A stretch of 58,430 nucleotides of DNA from CAYPHJ01 sp964410485 (GTDB lineage: Bacteria; Desulfobacterota; Binatia; UBA9968), in contig CAYPHJ010000016.1 in the NCBI GenBank assembly GCA_964410485.1, positions 1 through 58,430 of the forward strand. The letters run 5' to 3'. Of this stretch, positions 16,111 to 23,350 are shown one piece after another; the first letter of the stretch is position 1; the number at the start of each line of letters is the position of its first letter. The position numbers and the translations under genes were made by a program. A model generated the notes under the pieces. It worked only from the letters and a program-made list of their open reading frames with translations, was not told the origin of the DNA and searched no databases.

Positions 16111-16149
16111 TTCATCTTCTGCGGGCGAGCGTAAACTCATGAAACACTC
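16111..16149 (-). repeat. 39-bp direct repeat, copy B (gene-start-like)
   Basis: Minus strand AAAGGAGTGTTTC-ATG, encoding MSLRSPAEDEME. The reading frame runs on to 15874 but passes through the nested inverted repeat and looks non-coding there. Confidence 0.7.
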
Positions 16150-16185
16150 CTTTGTTCGAATGGCAAAGGTTGGTCCGAGACAAAC

Positions 16186-17097
16186 TCACGCCCGATACAG
16201 GTTGTCGATAAAGCCGCTGTCGTCAATCCGGCGGAGATGGTGGAAGTCCCAGAGCGACATCGGAGCGGTTTTTTCCGCGATATTGTTTTCTTCTTTGGCA
16301 ATCTCGTAAACGTTGTTGATCGCCGATATCGAAGGGTAGGGCTTCGCCTGCAGGATCATTTTCAGCTCGTCATAGAGGTGAGTTGCAGCCTCATCGTCCA
16401 GGTCGCCTTCCTTTGTGTGTTTCGTTTTGATGATTTGAATGGACTCGTTGCGATGCTTTTTGAAATAAGCAATGCCTTCACAGAAGCCCTTGAGAAATTT
16501 GCCGACGATGTCCGGATGTCTCTCGGCAAACTTTAGACTCGTGGAAACGGTGCTGAACCATACCATAGGCAGAGCTTCGACGGGGATGATCTTCAGTCCA
16601 GCTCGGCGAGCGAAAAGGTCGGCGGGAGGCGTGACGAAGGCGGCGTCTGCTTTGCCATCGCGCACCTCCTCCCAGTGCGGTCGCCCGCCGCGTAAGCGCT
16701 CCAAGGCACACTTACCCAATAAGCCACTTTGCTTGATGAACAGCCAGGTATTGAGCCCCGGATGCTGCCCCTTGGTGGCAATTGTTTTCCCGCTGAGGTC
16801 GGCGACTCTGTTGATGCCGGAATCGGCGCGAACGACGAGGCGGTGATTTAGCAGGCTGACGCTTTGTCCGAGATAAACCCACTTGTCCCCCTGAGGTCTG
16901 CGGATATAGGGCGAAAGATGATTGCCACCGACAAACTCTACGCTTTCCCCGGCAATGTTGCGATGAGCGTCTTCAGAACTAATAAATGTATCGTAATTCA
17001 CTTGAAGACCGTGTTTCTCCCAACTCCCGGATTCACCGACGACACTCAGAAATGCCAGATGACTCTCGGAACGGTACGGAAACTGCACCTTGTCCAT
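16186..17097 (-). CDS. Leaderless NMT1/SsuA-like substrate-binding-fold protein
   Basis: 303 residues with the NMT1-like two-lobe pattern: SGSWEKHGLQVNYDTFISSEDAHRNI, FVGGNHLSPYIRR, RVADLSGKTIATKGQHPGLNTWLFIKQSGLL, KADAAFVTPPADLFARRAG and HPDIVGKFLKGFCEGIAYFKKH. Unlike the protein at 11.8 kb it begins directly with MDKVQFPYRSESHLAFLSVV, the first strand of the fold, and has no signal peptide, so it should stay in the cytoplasm. It could be a cytosolic ligand binder or an enzyme of the same fold. GGGGGA precedes the ATG by 8 nt. The ubiD gene follows on the same strand across a repeat-filled gap. Confidence 0.75.
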   Translation of the reverse strand: MDKVQFPYRSESHLAFLSVVGESGSWEKHGLQVNYDTFISSEDAHRNIAGESVEFVGGNHLSPYIRRPQGDKWVYLGQSVSLLNHRLVVRADSGINRVADLSGKTIATKGQHPGLNTWLFIKQSGLLGKCALERLRGGRPHWEEVRDGKADAAFVTPPADLFARRAGLKIIPVEALPMVWFSTVSTSLKFAERHPDIVGKFLKGFCEGIAYFKKHRNESIQIIKTKHTKEGDLDDEAATHLYDELKMILQAKPYPSISAINNVYEIAKEENNIAEKTAPMSLWDFHHLRRIDDSGFIDNLYRA

Positions 17098-17298
17098 AGT
17101 GCTATCCCCCGGGGCGTGCGGCGGCCGTCTGGGTGGCCCGTTGGCCCACTGGATACATAGTGAAGAAAGTTCAACCCTGTCAAGACGCGCACGCCGGTTT
17201 GGCGGTCACGCGGCCGCGGTCGACTTCGGCCCAATTGACATTCCGAGACAGAGTGATTACTTTGTGCAGCAAAAATGCCTTAGAATTGAGGAATCTAC

Positions 17299-17610
17299 AT
17301 GCCGATTTACGAATACCAGTGCCAATGCTGTGGAGTCTTCGAGGTGACGCAACGAATCACTGAACGGCCACTGGCCAAGTGCCCCACCTGCCGAGGAAAA
17401 GTAAAAAAGCTCATTTCCAATACGTCGTTTCAGCTAAAAGGGACCGGCTGGTACGTCACCGATTACGCGCGTAAAGAGCAGGGCGTCTCCAAGCCCGAAA
17501 ACGGATCGAACAAACCGGCGGCCGAAGCCAAAAAGACGGATAATGCAAAAAACGATACTGCCAAAGGCAGTAGCGAAAAATCCTCGACGGCAAGTTCAAG
17601 CTCCGCTTAA
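17299..17610 (+). CDS. FmdB-family zinc-ribbon protein
   Basis: 103 residues. The N-terminal zinc ribbon is complete: MPIYEYQCQCCG with CxxC (C8, C11), then KCPTCRGKVKKLIS with the second CxxC, and the family phrase FQLKGTGWYVTDYA. The last 45 residues are low-complexity Lys/Ala/Ser, as usual. The family is named after a regulatory protein of formamidase/amidase operons; the biochemical role is unsettled. GAGGAATCTAC precedes the ATG. It is divergent from the leaderless binding protein, with 201 nt between. Confidence 0.9.
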   Translation: MPIYEYQCQCCGVFEVTQRITERPLAKCPTCRGKVKKLISNTSFQLKGTGWYVTDYARKEQGVSKPENGSNKPAAEAKKTDNAKNDTAKGSSEKSSTASSSSA

Positions 17611-17770
17611 CACGACACACCACCGCACACGGAGCAAAGCGCATTGCATCCGGTGCGAGCTGCTTTGCATCCTTTATTTTCTGCCGCGATAGAATCTTCA
17701 GGTCTGGATTTGAAAATTATTATTAGTTATAGCTGGGAACGTTACATCAAAATCAAAGGAGGAGACGCGA

Positions 17771-18508
17771 ATGGCTCAGACGGTTGATCATTTTGTCGAT
17801 CCCAACGATTCGAGTTTTACATCCGAAAGCGTTCAGTTTCCCGGCAAGGCCGGCAATGTCATGGCCTACGTTTCGCGCCCGAGGGACGGAAAAAGCTTAG
17901 GAACAGTGATCGTGATTCACGAGAATCGAGGCCTTGTGGATCACATCAAGGATGTGGCGCGACGTTTTGCAAAAGAGGGGTTCGCGGCCATTGCCGTGGA
18001 TTGCATGTCGAGGTTGGGGGGCAGCGCTCAATACAAAGGCGGTGAAGCAGCCATTGAAGCGATCAGAGGAATTAATTCTGCAATGGTGGCCGAAGATTTG
18101 AGCTCGGCTGTTGCCTACATGAAAAAGCAGAGCTACGTCAATGGCAAGATCGGCGTCGTTGGCTACTGCTGGGGCGGTGGACAGTCACTCAACTTTGCCA
18201 CGAAATGCAAGGATCTGAACGCAGCCGTCGTATACTACGGGCGTAATCCCGATCCTCTCGATGCCGTGCAAGATCTCCCTTGCCCGGTGATGGGCAACTA
18301 CGCCGAAGACGATCCTAATATCATGCCCGGCGTCGAGCCGCTCAAGGCCGCTTTGGCTAAACACGGAAAAAGCTGTGACATTAAAGTTTACCCGGGTGCC
18401 AAACACGCATTTAACAACAACACGAACGCCGACCGTTACCATCCAGAGGCTGCGAAGGATGCTTGGACACGCACGGTAAATTTCTTCAACAAGAATTTAG
18501 CGGCCTAG
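17771..18508 (+). CDS. Dienelactone hydrolase family protein
   Basis: 245 residues, alpha/beta-hydrolase fold with the dienelactone hydrolase nucleophile elbow GYCWGGG (C133 nucleophile), E51 in IHENRGL, an acidic residue in NYAEDDPNI (D180/D181) and H212 in GAKHAF, giving the Cys-Asp-His triad with accessory Glu. Enzymes of this type open dienelactones formed in chlorocatechol and hydroxyquinol breakdown, though many act on other esters. AGGAGG lies 5-10 nt before the ATG. It is a single gene, followed by a strong hairpin. Confidence 0.9.
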   Translation: MAQTVDHFVDPNDSSFTSESVQFPGKAGNVMAYVSRPRDGKSLGTVIVIHENRGLVDHIKDVARRFAKEGFAAIAVDCMSRLGGSAQYKGGEAAIEAIRGINSAMVAEDLSSAVAYMKKQSYVNGKIGVVGYCWGGGQSLNFATKCKDLNAAVVYYGRNPDPLDAVQDLPCPVMGNYAEDDPNIMPGVEPLKAALAKHGKSCDIKVYPGAKHAFNNNTNADRYHPEAAKDAWTRTVNFFNKNLAA

Positions 18509-18520
18509 GTGAAAGAGAAA

Positions 18521-18550
18521 GCAGGGGCAGGGTTTCGAGCCTGCCCCTGC
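18521..18550. terminator. Perfect 11-bp hairpin, probable bidirectional terminator
   Basis: GCAGGGGCAGG (18521-18531) pairs with CCTGCCCCTGC (18540-18550) around an 8-nt loop. It lies between the convergent dienelactone hydrolase and small secreted-protein genes. On the minus strand it is followed by TTTCTCTTTC, so it best fits a minus-strand terminator. Confidence 0.7.
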
Positions 18551-18587
18551 AACAATGTGCGGCTGACTGACTTGAATCCTTCTCGCG

Positions 18588-18944
18588 TTACGGCAGGATC
18601 ACGGGAGCCAGTTCGTCTTGCGACAACTCCGGTCTTTCGCCAATTGCTTTGCGCGCCACGTCCTCGGTAATCAAGTACGGACCCTGAGTTGCGTTATGCC
18701 ACGCCTGGTCGGTGACCTCACGATTACCACCGGTCACGATGTATGACACGGCGCCGCTGAACAGTCCCATCGAGACGGAGATTGCTTTCATGGGAACAAA
18801 CAAGACGTTTCCGGCCGTCACACCCAGCAGCACACCCGCCCTTTCAATAGTGTCTTCGGCGCGCAAAGGCACAGCCCCGACGACGTTAAAGAAAAAGACT
18901 AGCAATGCAACCGCTGAGCGAATACGCCTGGAGGAGTTTGACAT
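18588..18944 (-). CDS. Small hypothetical exported/membrane protein
   Basis: 118 residues. A signal peptide or N-terminal anchor (RRIRSAVALLVFFFNVVGAVPLRAED, cleavage likely after LRA) is followed by a hydrophobic glycine/valine stretch (VLLGVTAGNVLFVPMKAISVSMGLFSGAVSYIVTGG) that could be two short membrane segments. The C-terminus is soluble (TQGPYLITEDVARKAIGERPEL). I do not recognise a named family. The ribosome site GAGG overlaps the end of the upstream DUF3553-like gene, so the two are likely co-transcribed. Confidence 0.65.
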   Translation of the reverse strand: MSNSSRRIRSAVALLVFFFNVVGAVPLRAEDTIERAGVLLGVTAGNVLFVPMKAISVSMGLFSGAVSYIVTGGNREVTDQAWHNATQGPYLITEDVARKAIGERPELSQDELAPVILP

Positions 18945-18950
18945 CCAGCG

Positions 18951-19235
18951 CTAGCCTCTAAGAAAGTATTTTGAGCGCAAGGCGTTGACGCCGTGAGTGG
19001 AATTCCAGTACCGTCGCACGCCGAAATAATAGCAGCAGGCTTCGTTGTCCAGGTCGTTATTGAAGCAGCGAAGCTGGCCATCCTGGAAGCGCACGCGCGC
19101 AAGACAAGTTCCACCTGGAACCGAAGAGGTCATCACTTCCATAACGACTCCAATGCCCCACTGTTCATAACGCAGGTGGGTCACTTCATCTCCCACGCGC
19201 AAGAAAAGTCGTTTTCCTTCGATCACGACTATCAC
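18951..19235 (-). CDS. Small beta-rich protein, DUF3553-like
   Basis: 94 residues, GTG start. LFLRVGDEVTHLRYEQWGIGVVMEV followed by ARVRFQDGQLRCF matches the SH3-like barrel style of DUF3553/CarD-type small domains (VGD.V.H..WG.G.V......V.F.DG). The tail (CCYYFGVRRYWN) has a double Cys. Function unknown. It ends 6 nt before the next gene start. The assignment to DUF3553 is from pattern only. Confidence 0.6.
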   Translation of the reverse strand: MIVVIEGKRLFLRVGDEVTHLRYEQWGIGVVMEVMTSSVPGGTCLARVRFQDGQLRCFNNDLDNEACCYYFGVRRYWNSTHGVNALRSKYFLRG

Positions 19236-19372
19236 CTTCTGTGCGCACCATAACAGGCTTGGATTATCAGATCAATGGGAGAAAAAGCATGTCACGCGTG
19301 AAGAAAGTCCGCGGCGAAGCTTGTGGCGCAGCCGACATGCAGCTTCGTCAAGTGTCGGGCGGCAACGGTGAT

Positions 19373-20236
19373 CTATAGCATAAATCGCGCGACGGCAGCG
19401 GCCAACTCTTGCGGGTTATCATGATGCACCATATGGCCGGCGTTCTCAATTTGAATCGCGGTGCGGTTCGTGATGGCCGCCGTCCTGAGTTGCTTGTCGG
19501 CGCGTGCGCTTTGATGGCTGAGCTTGCCGTCGACGAGGAGAACGGGGCATTCGATCCGGCGCATGAATTCGATCGCCTGCGCAGGGTAAAAGGGTTGCGG
19601 TGAGGTCGTCCGATGCAGTGGATCGAATTTCCATACCCAGGTGCTTCGGGACGTTGGCCTCATTCCCCAGCGCGCCAGATTCAAAGCTAGACCGCGGCTT
19701 AATCGGGGATTTGTTTTTTCCAGTTGCAGGGCGCCGGCTTCGATGCTTGGGTACTCGCGAAGATGGCTTCGCCCGCGCTGGTGTACCTCGGCGATCCATT
19801 TTTCCATTTGCCTGGGGGCATCTGAAAAGCTCGCTCCCACCGGACCGATTCCCTCGATGAGCACCAACCGGGTGACCCGATCGCGGAACGTGCCGGCATA
19901 TAGGAATGCGATGGTCCCGCCCATAGAATGGCCGACAAGAGCGAATCTCTCAACTGTGAGGTGCCGGACGAGGTAGTCGAGATCCAGCACATAATCGGGA
20001 AAATGGTAGTATCCGCCGGCACCGATCCAACCGCTGTCCCCATGGCCGCGACAATCCGGCGCCACAATCCAGAGGCCGTTGAGTCTTTGCGTAATCGCTG
20101 TAACGAACGGCTGCCAACTCCGCGCCTGGTCGAGAAACCCGTGCACCAGGATCAGCGGCTCGGCAACCGGCTCTCCCCATTCGAGGTAATGGAGTGGCAG
20201 TCCCCTGACGTCGATAGTATGTTCCCGCGCCTCCAC
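19373..20236 (-). CDS. Alpha/beta-fold hydrolase
   Basis: 287 residues, standard alpha/beta hydrolase of the esterase/lactonase/C-C hydrolase type. Oxyanion segment LVHGFLDQARSW, DCRGHGDSG, nucleophile elbow VGHSMGG (Ser), acid in LVDGKLSHQS and general-base His in ENAGHMVHHDNP. Substrate cannot be deduced; ring-cleavage product hydrolases are one option given the neighbours. GTG start (20236) 8 nt after the stop of the JAMM gene, so the pair is co-transcribed and probably translationally coupled. Confidence 0.85.
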   Translation of the reverse strand: MEAREHTIDVRGLPLHYLEWGEPVAEPLILVHGFLDQARSWQPFVTAITQRLNGLWIVAPDCRGHGDSGWIGAGGYYHFPDYVLDLDYLVRHLTVERFALVGHSMGGTIAFLYAGTFRDRVTRLVLIEGIGPVGASFSDAPRQMEKWIAEVHQRGRSHLREYPSIEAGALQLEKTNPRLSRGLALNLARWGMRPTSRSTWVWKFDPLHRTTSPQPFYPAQAIEFMRRIECPVLLVDGKLSHQSARADKQLRTAAITNRTAIQIENAGHMVHHDNPQELAAAVARFML

Positions 20237-20244
20237 CGCGCTAT

Positions 20245-20718
20245 CTAGATTTTCTTCAGGTGCACTTCTACGAAATCCTTGCTTTGCTCGGACCAGACAA
20301 AGGCACGAATCTGTCTAATTGCGCCGCTGTAGATAGAGACGACGATCTGCGCAGCCGACGGAAAGGTGGGTTCACCAAAGGGGCTGGCGAAAGCTTTGTC
20401 TTCGTCAGAAAAGTAAGCGTCGTGATCCGGGTGAGAGTGATAAAATGCTTTTAACTTGCGGCCGCTCAATTCTCCGTCCTGGATGACGCGTTCCAGCTCC
20501 TTTGGATCCATGGCGTAAGCAATGGCGGCGGTGCGCGGGTAGGTCTCAGGGTCGAGAGCATGAAGCCGGTTTTGGATGTTTGTGAGCCGGTGAACTTGAT
20601 CGTTGGTTGCATCGGCAAGAATCACGCCGCAACATTCCTCGGGAAAAGCTTCCCCAGCATGCGCCGCGATTCCTTCCAGAGCGCGTTCAGCAAGCGTAAG
20701 TGTTTGCGGCCTGTCCAT
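20245..20718 (-). CDS. JAMM/MPN-type (Mov34/PAD-1, M67) metallopeptidase
   Basis: 157 residues from ATG 20718; a GTG at 20736 is possible. The full zinc-peptidase signature is present: PEECCGV with E28, then H94-S-H96 and S104-x-x-D107 in YHSHPDHDAYFSDED. Bacterial one-domain members cleave sulfur-carrier proteins (Mec+/QbsD type) or act on ubiquitin-like tails. No ThiS/MoaD-like or cysteine synthase gene is adjacent here, which leaves its substrate open. It is followed directly by the alpha/beta hydrolase. Confidence 0.88.
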   Translation of the reverse strand: MDRPQTLTLAERALEGIAAHAGEAFPEECCGVILADATNDQVHRLTNIQNRLHALDPETYPRTAAIAYAMDPKELERVIQDGELSGRKLKAFYHSHPDHDAYFSDEDKAFASPFGEPTFPSAAQIVVSIYSGAIRQIRAFVWSEQSKDFVEVHLKKI

Positions 20719-20822
20719 AAGAAGTGAATCTTTCACAAGAACTCGTATAGCTTCCTCAAGCGGAGTGCAAGTTCAACGTTAACCTCGGTCCTCCCTCCTA
20801 CACAAGGTTTTTTCACGTGTGT

Positions 20823-20853
20823 CGTCATGCCCGCATGATTTTGGCGGGAATCC
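20823..20853. repeat. CCCGC...GCGGGAATCC dispersed hairpin
   Basis: GTCATGCCCGC is followed by GCGGGAATCCA, a variant of the widely dispersed GTCATTCCCGCgaaaGCGGGAATCC element. It lies between the transglycosylase stop and the JAMM gene start. Confidence 0.65.
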
Positions 20854-20980
20854 AGGGGGAAATGGGACTGGGATGCCCGCCTCAGCCTGAGCTAATCCAT
20901 CCGACGCCTTGTGGCGGATTTACGAGCATGACGTAAAGATGGTTTTACAGCTCGCTGTTTTGCTATATGGCACACGTCGA

Positions 20981-21697
20981 TTAAAAGAGCGGCGGCTGGA
21001 CTCGTGTGTATTTCTGATAGGTCGAAAGAACAGCTCTGGCGTACCGGTCGGAAAAGGCAATATCGTTCTCAAGACGGTTGCGGGTTTCAGTCGGTCCCAA
21101 GTTGTAAGCGGTTAAGGCCAGCGTCCGGTCACGAAACCTCTTCTTCAAGTGCTTCAAGTAATATACGCCGAGCTTGATGTTCAAAATTGGATCGTCCAGG
21201 AACTCCGGCCGGAATTCATGCCACCTCGGATGGCGGTCCAAGCCTGTCTCTTGGAGGAGCGACTCTCCCACGTAGGGAAGGATCTGCATAAGACCTCTTG
21301 CTCCCGCGGGTGACACAGCGGAGTACTGAAAACTGCTTTCCACATCGATTAAAGCCAAAACCAAAATCGGATCAACTGTGTGTTTGGCGCACTCGTCGTG
21401 AATGACCGCGGTCAACATCCACGCTTCTTCGTCGCTGATGTCCGGCCGTTTGGCCGTTACGATAGAATAAATATTCACGAGCTCTTTGGGCGGAAACCGG
21501 GCCGCCGCGGCATAGGACTGAAACTCTTCCTGCGGCTCAGCGATTGCTTGAGCGCTCTCGTCCATCTGTGGTTCCAAAATAGTCAAGCCCGTAACCAGAA
21601 AGGGAGTGAAAAGGATCGCGATAAGGAGGCGCGGAAACAATGACTGCCCCCAGTTGTTTAAAGTACGAATGAGCGCGTGGTGGTTACGTGTCTCCAT
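20981..21697 (-). CDS. Lytic transglycosylase (SLT domain), membrane-anchored
   Basis: 238 residues. An N-terminal membrane anchor (LLIAILFTPFLVTGLTIL, about 24-41) and a linker precede the SLT goose-lysozyme-like domain (about 105-230). Catalytic E120 lies in ALIDVESSFQYSAVSPAGARGLMQI, followed by GLMQI and LTAYNLGP motifs; the family cleaves murein glycans in the periplasm. It is a single minus-strand gene. Start ATG 21697; no strong ribosome site was judged. Confidence 0.9.
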   Translation of the reverse strand: METRNHHALIRTLNNWGQSLFPRLLIAILFTPFLVTGLTILEPQMDESAQAIAEPQEEFQSYAAAARFPPKELVNIYSIVTAKRPDISDEEAWMLTAVIHDECAKHTVDPILVLALIDVESSFQYSAVSPAGARGLMQILPYVGESLLQETGLDRHPRWHEFRPEFLDDPILNIKLGVYYLKHLKKRFRDRTLALTAYNLGPTETRNRLENDIAFSDRYARAVLSTYQKYTRVQPPLF

Positions 21698-22092
21698 ACT
21701 TTACCTCGAGATGGAATTGAAAAATGGTCAGGCGGGCGCCATTCTTGGCAGCTAAAACCATAGCTAGCAGATGAAACGACGCCTGTCAATGCAGGTTTGA
21801 AACAGGCTGCCGAGCCACTGTCGCAAAAAGAACAAAATCCAGCAGATAACGTTATTCAAAAAATTTTCGCACTTCTTCTAAAAATTCTACAGTGACGAGA
21901 CGAGCCCAAGTAAGACGAACTGAACGACCAGAGACCGAGGACCGACAACCGAACACAGAGAGAGGACAACCTGAGACGGAGAACGGAAGACCGCACGGAC
22001 CGAGAACTGCGGGACGGAGGTTGAAGTTGACCGGGACTGAACCTAAACTTCAACCGATCTTCGGTCCCCGGTCACTCTTCTGGGTGTCGCGT
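21698..22092. other. Non-coding stretch with a GACCGAGG-type low-complexity block
   Basis: From about 21893 to 22030 the DNA is a string of near-repeats such as GACCGAGGACCGACAACCGA and GAGACGGAGAACGG, giving a spurious Arg/Glu/Thr-rich reading frame. No gene is seen. It separates the transglycosylase gene from the CoA-transferase stop. Confidence 0.55.
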
Positions 22093-23307
22093 TCAATAGA
22101 TTACTTGTTCTTCAACGAGCTTTTTATATTCCTGCTCGCTCAATCCCAGGAGCTGGCGATAAAAATAGTCGTTGTGCTCGCCAAGCAGTGGATCACGCGT
22201 GGATGGGCCGGGAGGCGTCTTGCCGAGGAGGAATGGAGGACGTTGATAATGCATCTTGCCGATCTCCGGATGCTCCAACGCGACCCATTGCGGCCGGTGC
22301 GCGAGCTGGGGATCCTCGTAAAGGTCTTTCATCGTGTTAACGACGCCGGCTCGAACGCCGGCGCGTTGGAGCTTTTCCATGACTTCACGTGCCGTGAAGA
22401 GGCGTGTCCACTCGGCTATCTTGCCATCCAGCTCCTGCTCATTGTTTTTCCGTCCTGCCAGCGAGGAAAATTTTTCATCGGCGCTCCACCCCGGGTTGCC
22501 CATGATGGAGCAGAGAGCCTGCCACTCCGCGTCGGAGTGAACGCTGATCACACACCAACAATCGTCGCCCTGGCAAGGATAGGCGCCGTGCGGCGCCGCA
22601 TGTGGATCTCGGTTGGCGTTGCGCTGCGCAACCTTGCCGTTGGCTTTGTAGTCGAGAAGGATCGGGGCAAGATACTGGAGTCCGGTTTCGTATTGGGCCG
22701 CGTCAATGTAATTGCCTTTGCCGGTCCGCCGTCGGTAGTCCAGCGCTGCCAGGATGGCTACGGCCCCGTACGCGACCGCGATGTAGTCGATGTAAGGACC
22801 GTACAATATCTGTGGCGGTCCGTCGGGATACCCGGTGAGATGCGTAAAGCCGGCCAAGGAGGAAAGCTGCGAACCGAATCCTGCGTGATGAGCGTGCGGT
22901 CCGGTCTGGCCGAGATTTGAGCTGCTTAGCATGATCAAGCTCTTGTTTACCTGTTGAAGCGTTTGGTAGTCGAGTCCCAAACGAGTCATCGTACCCGGAC
23001 TAAAATTTTCGATGACTACATCGCACCAGGCGACAATCCTCTTGGCCAGTTCCGTCGCGTCGGGCGCCTTTTTCAAGTTCAGTGTGATATCGAGCTTGTC
23101 GTTGTTGATCAGTGAGAACAAGCCAGAACGATTAAGGCCGTGAATGTTGTCCTTATACGGGGGATAATGAGCGCGAAAACCATCCGGGCGCACGCGCGAT
23201 TCGACATGAACAACCGTCGCGCCATGATCGGCGAGGTGTTTGCCCACGGCCGGCCCCGCCGCGAACGCGGCAAATTCAACGACCTTGATTCCTTTCAACG
23301 ACAGCAT
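22093..23307 (-). CDS. CaiB/BaiF (class III) CoA-transferase, distal copy
   Basis: 404 residues. Family marks: LKGIKVVEFAAFAAGPAVGKHLADHGATVVHVE at the N-terminus, INNDKLDITLNLK, FSPGTMTRLGLDYQ, LTGYPDGPPQ, and YIDAAQYET where the family's catalytic Asp forms the CoA-bound intermediate. Class III enzymes move CoA between carboxylic acids through a ping-pong-like course. Its start codon directly follows a tandem 14-bp repeat with no visible ribosome site; coupling with the upstream copy (stop at 23351) may be used. Confidence 0.9.
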   Translation of the reverse strand: MLSLKGIKVVEFAAFAAGPAVGKHLADHGATVVHVESRVRPDGFRAHYPPYKDNIHGLNRSGLFSLINNDKLDITLNLKKAPDATELAKRIVAWCDVVIENFSPGTMTRLGLDYQTLQQVNKSLIMLSSSNLGQTGPHAHHAGFGSQLSSLAGFTHLTGYPDGPPQILYGPYIDYIAVAYGAVAILAALDYRRRTGKGNYIDAAQYETGLQYLAPILLDYKANGKVAQRNANRDPHAAPHGAYPCQGDDCWCVISVHSDAEWQALCSIMGNPGWSADEKFSSLAGRKNNEQELDGKIAEWTRLFTAREVMEKLQRAGVRAGVVNTMKDLYEDPQLAHRPQWVALEHPEIGKMHYQRPPFLLGKTPPGPSTRDPLLGEHNDYFYRQLLGLSEQEYKKLVEEQVIY

Positions 23308-23310
23308 AGT

Positions 23311-23350
23311 TGGCTTATAGCTTATGGCTTATAGCTTATGGTATATGGCA
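23311..23350. repeat. Tandem 14-bp repeat abutting the CoA-transferase start
   Basis: GGCTTATAGCTTAT occurs perfectly twice (23312-23325, 23326-23339), followed by a degenerate third unit. On the mRNA it occupies the ribosome-binding region of the gene starting at 23307. Confidence 0.8.

Noticed and set aside
15874..16140. 88-codon frame starting in the 39-bp repeat
   Set aside because: It runs through the nested inverted repeat; translation looks non-coding beyond the first dozen residues.
21892..22920. 342-codon + strand frame over the repeat block and CoA-transferase
   Set aside because: First part is low-complexity repeat; the rest is antisense to a clear CoA-transferase.
23311..23350. 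Short direct repeats as a CRISPR array
   Set aside because: Only two 14-bp units, contiguous, without spacers; no cas genes in the window.
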